Notes under the pieces: model-generated
The model's input: the letters and a program-made list of their open reading frames with translations, nothing else
Told to the model about the DNA's origin: nothing
Database searches by the model: none
Program-made: the position numbers and the translations under genes
Shown here: in pieces, positions 42,227 to 50,699 of the stretch
Position numbering within the stretch: position 1 is the stretch's first letter
Layout: each line of letters begins with the position of its first letter
Assembly (NCBI RefSeq): GCF_021245805.1
Contig: NZ_JAJJNF010000004.1
Coordinates: 310,001-374,000 of the forward strand
Source: Mangrovimonas futianensis
GTDB taxonomy: Bacteria; Bacteroidota; Bacteroidia; Flavobacteriales; Flavobacteriaceae
Direction of reading: 5' to 3'
DNA: 64,000 nt

Positions 42227-43526
42227 TTTCCTATTTAAACAAGTAGATAACAGTTCGCTTATCGTCTTTCGAATTATTTTCGGATTGCTATGTTTTTTGG
42301 AATCAGTCGGTGCCATTTTTACTGGCTGGGTAAAGAAGGCTTTTATTGATCCAGATTTCACCTTTTCATTCATAGGGTTTGAATGGCTTCAACCGTTGCC
42401 AGGTTATGGCATGTATGCTTATTATGTGCTCATGGGATTCTTTGGGTTGTTCATTATGGTTGGTTTTAAATACAGATTTTCAGCTTTGATGTTTACTCTC
42501 ATGTGGTTGGGTTGTTATCTCATGCAAAAATCATCTTATAATAACCACTATTACTTGCTCATCCTTTTGAGTGCCATCATGGTCATTATGCCTGCCCATA
42601 AGCATACCTCCTTTGATGCTAAACGCAACCCAAATTTGCAAAAAAATTCTATGCCTAATTGGTGTCGATGGGTCTTTATACTTCAGATGTTTATTGTATA
42701 TAGCTACGCATCCATCAATAAAATATATCCCGATTGGCTAGATCTAACCGTTATGGAACTGCTCATGAAAGGGAAACAACATTATTATTTGGTTGGAGAT
42801 TTATTACAGCATAGATGGGTTCATTATTTTTTAACCTATGGAGGCATCCTTTTTGACGGACTTATTATTCCATTGTTACTTTTTAAACCTACCAGAAAAT
42901 GGGCCTTTTTTGCGTCTATATTTTTTCACCTCTTTAATTCCTTTATTTTTCAGGTTGGTATTTTCCCTTATTTATCCTTAGCATTTGCCCTATTTTTCTT
43001 TGAACCCAAAACCATTCACAACTTGTTTCTTAAAAAGAAGCCTTTTTACGAAGGCTCAGAAATTGAAATTCCAAAATATCATAAGCTGTATTTATCCCTC
43101 TTTGGCCTATATTTTCTATTTCAAATAGGGTTCCCAATAAGGCACCATCTCATTCAGGATGATGTTCTATGGACAGAGGAGGGCCACCGAATGTCATGGC
43201 GCATGATGTTAAGATCTAAACAAGGGATTGCCACCTACAAAATCGTAGACCAAGAAAAAAACCAATCGCAAATAGTCAAATTAGATGATTTTCTTACTAG
43301 AAAACAAATGCGTTTGGCTACAACAAAACCAGATGCCATTTGGCAATTTGCGCAGCATCTTAAAAAGCAATATGAGAAAAACGGACAAGAAATTGAGGTT
43401 TATGTGGATTGTAAAATAAGCGTAAACGGAAAACCTTACCAACAGCTGACCAATCCAGAAATTGACCTCGCTAATACCCCATGGGAGCCCTATAAACATG
43501 CTAATTGGTTATTACCCTCAAAATAG
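42216..43526 (+). CDS. HTTM (vitamin-K carboxylase-like) membrane protein
   Basis: A 436-aa integral membrane protein. The N-terminal 280 residues hold several helices with the HTTM pattern: RIIFGLLCFLESVG, then a loop, YNNHYYLLILLSAIMVIMPAH near 110, and QMFIVYSYASINKIYPDWL near 155, which contains the lysine-rich part seen in vitamin-K-dependent gamma-carboxylase homologues. The C-terminal part is soluble (about 330-436). Bacterial members are of unknown function; carboxylation or lipid/quinone chemistry has been suggested for some. It overlaps ribF by 11 bp, so they are co-translated. Confidence 0.85.
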   Translation: MINNFLFKQVDNSSLIVFRIIFGLLCFLESVGAIFTGWVKKAFIDPDFTFSFIGFEWLQPLPGYGMYAYYVLMGFFGLFIMVGFKYRFSALMFTLMWLGCYLMQKSSYNNHYYLLILLSAIMVIMPAHKHTSFDAKRNPNLQKNSMPNWCRWVFILQMFIVYSYASINKIYPDWLDLTVMELLMKGKQHYYLVGDLLQHRWVHYFLTYGGILFDGLIIPLLLFKPTRKWAFFASIFFHLFNSFIFQVGIFPYLSLAFALFFFEPKTIHNLFLKKKPFYEGSEIEIPKYHKLYLSLFGLYFLFQIGFPIRHHLIQDDVLWTEEGHRMSWRMMLRSKQGIATYKIVDQEKNQSQIVKLDDFLTRKQMRLATTKPDAIWQFAQHLKKQYEKNGQEIEVYVDCKISVNGKPYQQLTNPEIDLANTPWEPYKHANWLLPSK

Positions 43527-43560
43527 GCTCGCTTTTATTTCCTGCAACCTAAAATCTTCT

Positions 43561-43568
43561 TAATTTTG
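43561..43568 (+). promoter_or_regulatory. -7 element of serS
   Basis: TAATTTTG, full match to TAnnTTTG, 45 nt before the ATG at 43614. Confidence 0.5.
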
Positions 43569-43613
43569 TGCTTCAATTTCAGATGGTAATACCCATCAAC
43601 TAAATATTATCCT

Positions 43614-44885
43614 ATGTTACAAGTACCTTTTATTAGAGAAAACAAAGAAGAGGTTATTAAGCGACTGGCCAAAAGAAATATTGACGCCAGTGAAATGATT
43701 GAAAATGTAATTTCGGCCGATGAGGAAAGAAGAAGTCTTCAGGCAAACCTGGATAATATTTTAGCAGATTCCAATGCCATCTCGAAAGAAATTGGCTTAT
43801 TATTTAAATCAGGACAAGCTGAAAAAGCAAACGAATTAAAAGCCAAAACATCTGAATTAAAAGAGACATCCAAACAGCTCAACGACCAACTCAACCAAAA
43901 GGTTCAAGAGCTCAATGAGTTGTTATACAAAATACCTAACGTTCCAAATGACATTGTCCCAGGTGGTAATTCTGATACTGACAACGAGGAGGTATTTAGA
44001 GAAGGTGATATTCCGCAATTGAGTGAGAATGCCTTACCTCACTGGGAATTGGCTAAAAAATATGATATCATTGATTTCGAATTAGGAAATAAAATTACTG
44101 GAGCTGGATTTCCTGTTTACAAGGGAAAAGGTGCTAGACTGCAACGAGCTTTAATTGCCTATTTCCTTGATAAAAATACCGAAGCAGGTTATACAGAATA
44201 TCAGCTACCACATTTGGTAAACGAAGCCTCTGGATTTGGTACAGGCCAATTACCAGACAAAGAAGGACAAATGTACCATGTCACAGAAGATAATCTGTAT
44301 TTAATACCTACGGCTGAAGTTCCTGGAACCAATATTTTTAGGGATGTCATCTTGAATGAAACGGACTTACCTATTGGAATTACTGGATACACCCCTTGTT
44401 TCAGAAGGGAAGCCGGAAGTTATGGAGCTCATGTAAGAGGGTTGAATAGGTTACACCAATTTGACAAAGTGGAAATACTAAGGGTCGAGCATCCTTCAAA
44501 ATCGTATGATGCCCTAGACAACATGGTTAATCACGTAAAAGGTATTTTACAAGAATTAGAGCTGCCTTATCGTATCCTTAGATTATGTGGAGGAGATTTA
44601 GGCTTTACCTCGGCATTGACTTATGACTTTGAAGTCTTTTCTACAGCTCAAGAAAAATGGTTAGAGATATCATCAGTTTCTAATTTTGAAACCTTTCAAG
44701 CAAACAGGCTAAAACTTCGATTTAAAAATTCTGAAGGAAAAAATGAATTGGCTCACACCTTGAATGGAAGCTCATTAGCTTTACCTAGAGTTTTAGCGGG
44801 TATATTGGAAAATAACCAAACAGATAATGGCATTATGATTCCAAAAGCACTAATTCCTTACACTGGTTTCGAAATGATTGATTAA
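43614..44885 (+). CDS. serS: Seryl-tRNA synthetase
   Basis: A 423-aa class II synthetase charging tRNA-Ser. The N-terminal coiled-coil arm that grips the tRNA long arm is at about 30-105. Motif 2 is PCFRREAGSYGAHVRGLNR near 262 and motif 3 is NGSSLALPRVLAGILEN near 380. Length normal. It has its own promoter and ends in a long A/T-rich hairpin terminator. Confidence 0.97.
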   Translation: MLQVPFIRENKEEVIKRLAKRNIDASEMIENVISADEERRSLQANLDNILADSNAISKEIGLLFKSGQAEKANELKAKTSELKETSKQLNDQLNQKVQELNELLYKIPNVPNDIVPGGNSDTDNEEVFREGDIPQLSENALPHWELAKKYDIIDFELGNKITGAGFPVYKGKGARLQRALIAYFLDKNTEAGYTEYQLPHLVNEASGFGTGQLPDKEGQMYHVTEDNLYLIPTAEVPGTNIFRDVILNETDLPIGITGYTPCFRREAGSYGAHVRGLNRLHQFDKVEILRVEHPSKSYDALDNMVNHVKGILQELELPYRILRLCGGDLGFTSALTYDFEVFSTAQEKWLEISSVSNFETFQANRLKLRFKNSEGKNELAHTLNGSSLALPRVLAGILENNQTDNGIMIPKALIPYTGFEMID

Positions 44886-44913
44886 CATGTAGGTTTTTTC
44901 CTATTTTGACGAT

Positions 44914-44962
44914 AAAATGACAAAAAAATTAGTTGTAATCTATTTTTTTGTCATTTTTTTTT
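44914..44962 (+). terminator. Long hairpin terminator after serS
   Basis: AAAATGACAAAAAAAT (from 44914) pairs with ATTTTTTTGTCATTTT (to about 44957), then further T. A-rich 5' side and T-rich 3' side mean it could work in both directions. Confidence 0.7.
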
Positions 44963-45021
44963 GCTTTTTTAAGATTTTTTTAGCAAGTTAGCATACCATA
45001 AAAAATCAAACCTACTTATAA

Positions 45022-45150
45022 ATGAAGAATATCCTTCGCATATTATTAATTGCAGCCATGGTCGTTCTTGCCGCCAAGTTTCTAGGAGATGACTTCTTGA
45101 AACTGGATCAACACCCAAATCAATCATCTGCTGCCATATATACAGAATAA
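45022..45150 (+). CDS. Small ORF, 42-aa predicted membrane or exported peptide
   Basis: ATG to TAA encodes 42 residues: a basic start (MKNILR), a hydrophobic stretch (ILLIAAMVVLAAKFL, about 7-21), then a polar acidic tail (GDDFLKLDQHPNQSSAA). It stands alone between two strong terminators, 135 bp after serS, so it should be its own transcription unit. The hydrophobic part could be a membrane anchor or signal peptide. No function recognised; coding status rests on the organised sequence and isolation. Confidence 0.6.
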   Translation: MKNILRILLIAAMVVLAAKFLGDDFLKLDQHPNQSSAAIYTE

Positions 45151-45237
45151 CTGAGGTTTAAAAATAAAGCCCCAATCAAGTATTTGAATCATGTTTAATT
45201 CAAGCATTGATTAATAGCACATTTATTTTGGTTGGCA

Positions 45238-45270
45238 AAATGCCTATACTTGCCGTATAGGCATTTTTTT
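45238..45270 (+). terminator. Terminator of the 42-aa ORF unit
   Basis: Stem TGCCTATAC (45241-45249) / GTATAGGCA (45255-45263), 5-nt loop, seven T to 45270. About 90 bp after the small ORF. Confidence 0.85.
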
Positions 45271-45328
45271 ATATTACCATTGGCAATATCCCAAGAATGG
45301 ATTTGTTATATTTACCCAAAGTAAGGTT

Positions 45329-47104
45329 ATGCGGGTTTTGATTGTTGCTTTCTTGCTATTATCTTTTTCAGGCTTTTCTCAGGAAGATGCTCTGGCTAGA
45401 GAGTATTTCAAAAATGGAGATTTTGAAAAGGCGGTTGTTAGCTACAAACAACTTTATGACAAATCGCCCAACAATTATAATTACATCCAATATCTTATTA
45501 AATCCTACCAACAACTGGAGCAATATAATAAAGCGGAAGAGATACTTACTTTTCAACTTTCCAGATCCAGAAATCCAGCTTTTTTAGTTGAATTAGGGTA
45601 TAATTACCAGTTAAAAAATGACATGGAAAATGCCAATAAATATTACCAAGAAGCCTTGGCGTTTATTGACCAAACCCCATCCTATGTTTATACGCTGGGT
45701 AAATCTTTTGAAGATAAAGCCCTTTTAGACCTAGCCATTGCCACTTACGAAAAAGGCATGCAAATAAATCCCGGGCTTGACTTCAATATCCAATTGGCTA
45801 GAATCTATGGTGATCAAGGTAATATTGAAAAAATGTTTGATAGCTATTTGGATTTTGTAGAGAAAAATGATTCCTATGTCAATACCATCAAAAGAAATTT
45901 TGGCGAATTTATCACCGATGATTCTGACTCTGAGAATAATCAAATCCTGAAAAGGATTCTTCTAAAAAAAATCCAAACCGAGCCTAACCTGCTTTGGAAT
46001 GAAATGTTAAGTTGGTTATTTGTTCAGCAAAAAGAGTATCATAAAGCTTTTGCACAAGAACGTGCTATTTTTAACAGAAAACCAGAAAGCTTTCATAGAA
46101 TAAAGGAATTGGCCCTAGTAGCAGATGCAGACAAACAGCATGATAAAGCTATTGAAATTTTCACTTACATATCAGAAACTGCCCAAGACTTAGAGACAAA
46201 ATTAGAAGCCAATTACTATCTGCTAAAAATTCAGATTGAAAACTCAAAGCCTTCAGACTACGCCAAAATCTCACAACAATTTCAACAAATTTTTGACCTT
46301 TATGGCGTGTCTCCCCAAACTTTAGAACTCCAAATTCTACACGCTCATTTCACTGCCTTTTATCTGCATGATACGACACAAGCTATTTCCTTATTAAAAG
46401 GAAGCCTAGATATGACTTTATCTGGTTTTCAAGAAGCCAAAATAAAAATGGAACTGGCCGATATTTTAGTTTTTGAAGAAAAATTCAATGAGGCCCTAAT
46501 ATATTATACCCAAATTCAAAGAAACTTAAAAAACAGTACGCTATCCCAAGAAGCCAGATATAAAGTTGCCAAAACAAGCTATTACAAAGGAGATTTTAAA
46601 TGGGCAGAATCACAGCTTACCATTTTAAAATCATCTACCTCACAGTTAATTGCAAATGACGCTTTGGATCTTATGCTATTAATACGCGATAACAAATATG
46701 AAGATTCAACGCAAACAGCCTTAAAACTTTATGCAAAGGCAGACTTGTTGGCATTTCAAAACAAGACCAATGAAGCCATTGAGCTTTTGGCTAACATTCT
46801 TGAAAATCATACGGGAAAAAGTATTGAAGACCAGGCTTTGTTTAAACAAGCGCAGCTTTATGAAAAAACAAATCAATATGATTTGGCCGTTGCCAATTAT
46901 CAATCTATCATTACCAATTATGCAGATGATATACTGGCGGATGATGCCTATTTTCATCTAGCTCAATTATACAACCAGGTGCTGGATCAACCTGAAAAGG
47001 CTAAAGATTTATACGAAAACATAGTCTTTAATCATCAAGATAGCATTTACTTTGTAGACGCTAGAAAAGCCTATCGCCGCTTACGAGGTGATGACATTAA
47101 TTAA
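45329..47104 (+). CDS. Exported tetratricopeptide-repeat protein
   Basis: A 591-aa protein. The signal peptide ends near GFSQE. From residue 18 onwards it is built of TPR helices (AREYFKNGDFEKAVVSYKQL, NYQLKNDMENANKYYQEAL, LYEKTNQYDLAVANYQSI), so it should be a periplasmic scaffold. No enzyme motif. First gene of a run with DUF4286, rsmA, mgtE and a dehydrogenase, spaced 4-30 bp. A 5-of-6 -7 element (TATATTTA) stands at 45307-45314. Confidence 0.85.
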   Translation: MRVLIVAFLLLSFSGFSQEDALAREYFKNGDFEKAVVSYKQLYDKSPNNYNYIQYLIKSYQQLEQYNKAEEILTFQLSRSRNPAFLVELGYNYQLKNDMENANKYYQEALAFIDQTPSYVYTLGKSFEDKALLDLAIATYEKGMQINPGLDFNIQLARIYGDQGNIEKMFDSYLDFVEKNDSYVNTIKRNFGEFITDDSDSENNQILKRILLKKIQTEPNLLWNEMLSWLFVQQKEYHKAFAQERAIFNRKPESFHRIKELALVADADKQHDKAIEIFTYISETAQDLETKLEANYYLLKIQIENSKPSDYAKISQQFQQIFDLYGVSPQTLELQILHAHFTAFYLHDTTQAISLLKGSLDMTLSGFQEAKIKMELADILVFEEKFNEALIYYTQIQRNLKNSTLSQEARYKVAKTSYYKGDFKWAESQLTILKSSTSQLIANDALDLMLLIRDNKYEDSTQTALKLYAKADLLAFQNKTNEAIELLANILENHTGKSIEDQALFKQAQLYEKTNQYDLAVANYQSIITNYADDILADDAYFHLAQLYNQVLDQPEKAKDLYENIVFNHQDSIYFVDARKAYRRLRGDDIN

Positions 47105-47121
47105 CCCTTTAATTATTTTTT

Positions 47122-47445
47122 ATGTTGATATATAATGTGACTCTCAATGTGGATGAAAGTGTACACGATCAATGGTTATTATGGATTAAAAATCACATAC
47201 CAAAGGTTTTGGCTACTGGGCACTTTACTGCAGCAAAACTTATAAAAGTTTTAGTGGATGAAGAAATGGGAGGTGTCACATATTCAGTTCAATACCATGC
47301 CAAATCAAGAACCCATTTAGAGAATTATTACGAAAATGACGCTCCTATTCTTAGGCAAGAAGGCCTCAAATTATTTGCTGATAAAGTTTTGGCCTTTAGA
47401 ACAGAACTGGAAGTTCTTGACGAGTATTCTGTAACGTTTAATTAA
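47122..47445 (+). CDS. DUF4286 family protein
   Basis: A 107-aa cytoplasmic protein with the compact ferredoxin-like pattern of DUF4286: LIYNVTLNVDESVHDQWLLW at the N-terminus, then GHFTAAKLIKVL and TYSVQYHAKSRTHLENYYEN. Function unknown. It lies 17 bp after the TPR gene and 4 bp before rsmA; that order is one I recall from other Flavobacteriaceae. Confidence 0.85.
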   Translation: MLIYNVTLNVDESVHDQWLLWIKNHIPKVLATGHFTAAKLIKVLVDEEMGGVTYSVQYHAKSRTHLENYYENDAPILRQEGLKLFADKVLAFRTELEVLDEYSVTFN

Positions 47446-47449
47446 GTCT

Positions 47450-48226
47450 ATGTCGGTAAGAGCCAAAAAACATTTAGGTCAGCATTTTTTGACTGATGAA
47501 AATATTGCAAAAAAAATTGCAGATACCCTTTCTTACAAAGGATATCAACATGTTTTGGAAATTGGCCCGGGTATGGGGGTCTTAACCAAATATCTTTTGG
47601 AAAAAGAAACAATTACCCATGTTATTGAAATAGACACAGAATCTGTCGAATACCTAAAAACCCATTATCTAAATCTAGCCGATAGAGTCATTGAAAAAGA
47701 TTTCCTAAAATATGATTTAAAAGAAGTTTTTAAAGATGAACCTTTTGCTATAATTGGTAATTTCCCCTATAACATTTCCTCTCAAATAGTCTTTAAGATG
47801 TTGGAAATGCGTGATCAAGTTCCAGAGTTTTCTGGTATGTTCCAAAAGGAAGTCGCTCAACGAATTTGTGAAAAATCGGGAAGCAAAACCTATGGAATTT
47901 TATCTGTTTTAACTCAAGCATTTTATGACGCCACCTATTTGTTTACAGTCCCACCTACCGTTTTCAACCCGCCACCAAAAGTTGATTCTGGTGTTTTATT
48001 ACTCACACGAAAAGAAAACTTTGCTTTAGACTGTGATGAAAAACTGTTTTTCAGAGTAGTCAAACAAGGGTTTCAACAAAGAAGAAAAACCCTTCGTAAC
48101 AGTTTAAAAACCTTTAATTTATCAGATAAATTAAAAGCAAATGTTATATTTGACCAAAGACCGGAACAGCTGAGTGTAGAGCAATTTATTGAGCTCACCC
48201 AACTAATTGAAAATGATTTAGAATAA
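47450..48226 (+). CDS. rsmA: 16S rRNA A1518/A1519 N6,N6-dimethyltransferase
   Basis: A 258-aa enzyme (KsgA) that dimethylates two adjacent adenines in the 3' hairpin of 16S rRNA late in 30S assembly. Seen: KKHLGQHFLTDENIAKKI at the N-terminus, SAM-binding motif LEIGPGMGVLTKYLL near 35, and the catalytic motif GNFPYNISS near 103. C-terminal helical domain present. Length normal. Confidence 0.97.
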   Translation: MSVRAKKHLGQHFLTDENIAKKIADTLSYKGYQHVLEIGPGMGVLTKYLLEKETITHVIEIDTESVEYLKTHYLNLADRVIEKDFLKYDLKEVFKDEPFAIIGNFPYNISSQIVFKMLEMRDQVPEFSGMFQKEVAQRICEKSGSKTYGILSVLTQAFYDATYLFTVPPTVFNPPPKVDSGVLLLTRKENFALDCDEKLFFRVVKQGFQQRRKTLRNSLKTFNLSDKLKANVIFDQRPEQLSVEQFIELTQLIENDLE

Positions 48227-48245
48227 CCCAAAAAAACCTTGCTAT

Positions 48246-49619
48246 TTGTCTGAAGAATTAGAACATATCCAATTTGAATTAACTGACGAACTTCTTGAAA
48301 AAGTAGAACTCCTAATCGAACAAAAAAGTGATAAGGAACTCAAAACTTTTTTAGATGATTTTCACTATGCGGATATTGCCGAAATTCTGGATGAATTAGA
48401 CCAAGAAGATGCGGTCTACATCATTAAGCTTTTGGATTCTGAAACTACTTCAGATGTCTTAATGGAAATGGATGAGGACAACAGGGAAAAAGTCCTCGAG
48501 AATTTATCTGCCAAAGAGATTGCCAATGAAATCTTAGAGTTAGATACCGATGATGCTGCCGATATCATTGCTGAATTACCCGAAGAGCGACGTCATGCCG
48601 TTATTTCAAATATTGACGATGAAGACCACCGTGCAGAAATCAAAGAGCTATTGGCTTATGACGAGGATACTGCAGGGGGATTAATGGCTAAGGAGCTGGT
48701 TAAAGTATATGAAACATGGACCGTAGCTGGTTGTTTACGTAGAATAAGAGGACAAGCAAAAGATGTTACCCGCGTTCATTCCATTTATGTGGTGACCAAA
48801 AAGGAAAAGCTGATTGGCCGATTATCTCTTAAAGATCTTATTGTAGCCAAAAGTGATCAAAAAATATCGGACATCTACATTTCTAGTGTAGATTATGTGA
48901 ATGTAGAAGAAAATGTAGAAGAAGTAGCCAAAATTATGGCTAAATATGACTTGGAGGCCATCCCAGTAGTAGATGATGAAAAAACATTGTTGGGTAGAAT
49001 TACAATTGATGACATTGTTGACGTATTAAGAGAAGAAGCCGACAAAGACTACCAATTGGCTGCTGGTATTACCAATGACGTTGAAGCGGATGATAGCATT
49101 TTTGAACTCACACGTGCCCGTCTCCCATGGTTATTGATTGGAATGTTTGGAGGCTTGGGGGCGGCTACCATCATCACAGGTTTTCAAACCGTCATGGAAA
49201 AATATGTGATATTACTTTCTTTTGTTCCTTTAATTCAGGCAACAGCAGGAAATGTAGGGGTACAATCTTCTGCCATTGTGGTGCAAGGTTTAGCCAATGA
49301 CTCCATAAAAGGTGAAATTTTGACTCGTTTATTCAAGGAGTTTTTACTGGGTTTAGTTAATGGTCTTGCCATTGCATTGGTCGTGCTACCTGTGAGTCAT
49401 TTTCTTTTTGAAACCCCTTATTTAGTTTCTGCAACCATCTGTATTGCCCTAGTTACTGTCATTGTCATTGCCGCTTTAATAGGAACCTTTATTCCTATAT
49501 TTTTAGATAAAAAAGGCGTAGATCCAGCTGTAGCAACGGGTCCCTTTATTACAACCAGCAATGATATTTTTGGAATTTTGATTTATTTTTTGATTGCCAA
49601 AGTCATTCTCGGATTTTAG
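48246..49619 (+). CDS. mgtE: MgtE-type magnesium transporter
   Basis: A 457-aa inner-membrane Mg2+ channel. Order of domains: N-domain of helical hairpins (about 1-130, DIAEILDELDQEDAVYIIKLL, in parts), two CBS domains (about 135-260) that sense cytoplasmic Mg2+, and five membrane helices (about 285-457) with the selectivity segment PLIQATAGNVGVQSS. The start is a TTG 20 bp after the rsmA stop; no ATG upstream is in frame. Confidence 0.95.
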   Translation: MSEELEHIQFELTDELLEKVELLIEQKSDKELKTFLDDFHYADIAEILDELDQEDAVYIIKLLDSETTSDVLMEMDEDNREKVLENLSAKEIANEILELDTDDAADIIAELPEERRHAVISNIDDEDHRAEIKELLAYDEDTAGGLMAKELVKVYETWTVAGCLRRIRGQAKDVTRVHSIYVVTKKEKLIGRLSLKDLIVAKSDQKISDIYISSVDYVNVEENVEEVAKIMAKYDLEAIPVVDDEKTLLGRITIDDIVDVLREEADKDYQLAAGITNDVEADDSIFELTRARLPWLLIGMFGGLGAATIITGFQTVMEKYVILLSFVPLIQATAGNVGVQSSAIVVQGLANDSIKGEILTRLFKEFLLGLVNGLAIALVVLPVSHFLFETPYLVSATICIALVTVIVIAALIGTFIPIFLDKKGVDPAVATGPFITTSNDIFGILIYFLIAKVILGF

Positions 49620-49649
49620 TATTTTATCCAAACAAAATTTCTTTTCGAA

Positions 49650-50594
49650 ATGAAAATTCTGCATTTAGACACAAACCACCCTTTGTTAATCGACCAATTG
49701 AATGATTTAGGATTCCAAAACGATGAAGATTACACCTCTGCCAAAATAGATATTGAAAGGAAAATTCATCTCTACGATGGTATCATCATTCGAAGTCGAT
49801 TTACCATTGACCAAACCTTTCTAAACGCGGCAATCAATCTAAAATTTATTGGACGTGTCGGTGCCGGATTGGAAAATATTGATTGTGACTACGCACAAGA
49901 AAAAGGAGTTTATCTCATATCTGCCCCAGAGGGTAATAGAAATGCTGTGGGAGAACAAGCCCTAGGTATGCTGTTATCGCTTTTCAATCATTTAAATAAG
50001 GCTGATAGTGAGGTGAGGTCTGGACTTTGGTTGAGAGAAGCAAACCGAGGGGTGGAATTAGATGGTAAAACAGTTGGAATTATCGGGTATGGAAACATGG
50101 GTAAGGCTTTTGCAAAGAAACTAAAAGGCTTTGACGTTGAAGTACTTTGTTTTGATATCAAGGAAGGCGTTGATGATGAAAATGCCAGACAGGTTTCTCT
50201 CGAAGAATTTACTGAAAAAGTAGACGTGATCAGTTTACACACTCCTCAAACGCCGCTTACGCTGAAGATGATTGATAAAACATTTATAGACTCTATTAAA
50301 AAACCGTTTTGGTTTATTAATACAGCAAGAGGTAAAAGTGTTATCACCGAAGATTTAGTAGAAGGTTTAAAATCTGGAAAGATACTTGGTGCGGGATTGG
50401 ATGTCCTAGAATACGAAAAAGCTTCCTTCGAATCTCTTTTTGAAACCGAAATGCCCATGGCTTTTCAATATTTAATCCAGGCAAAAAATGTTCTTTTAAC
50501 CCCACATATTGCGGGATGGACTATAGAGAGCAAAGAAAAACTTGCCCAAACCATCGTAGATAAAATCCGAGCCAAATTCATAATGAAAAACTAG
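49650..50594 (+). CDS. D-isomer-specific 2-hydroxyacid dehydrogenase (SerA-like)
   Basis: A 314-aa NAD-dependent dehydrogenase. Nucleotide-binding motif GIIGYGNMGKAFAKKL is near 140. Catalytic Arg in INTARGKSV, Glu-containing VLEYEKASF region, and catalytic His in TPHIAGWT are present. It resembles the short form of phosphoglycerate dehydrogenase, but lacks an ACT domain, and substrate cannot be fixed; a 2-hydroxyacid reductase of other specificity is possible. Last gene of the run starting at 45329. Confidence 0.88.
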   Translation: MKILHLDTNHPLLIDQLNDLGFQNDEDYTSAKIDIERKIHLYDGIIIRSRFTIDQTFLNAAINLKFIGRVGAGLENIDCDYAQEKGVYLISAPEGNRNAVGEQALGMLLSLFNHLNKADSEVRSGLWLREANRGVELDGKTVGIIGYGNMGKAFAKKLKGFDVEVLCFDIKEGVDDENARQVSLEEFTEKVDVISLHTPQTPLTLKMIDKTFIDSIKKPFWFINTARGKSVITEDLVEGLKSGKILGAGLDVLEYEKASFESLFETEMPMAFQYLIQAKNVLLTPHIAGWTIESKEKLAQTIVDKIRAKFIMKN

Positions 50595-50699
50595 ATAACT
50601 TCTAGTTTCACCTTTCAATATTCAGACAACCAATAAATTAAAAACAGTTTATTTGTAGCTATCTTCTTATATTTACAATAAGCTTCATCAAAATTTTGG

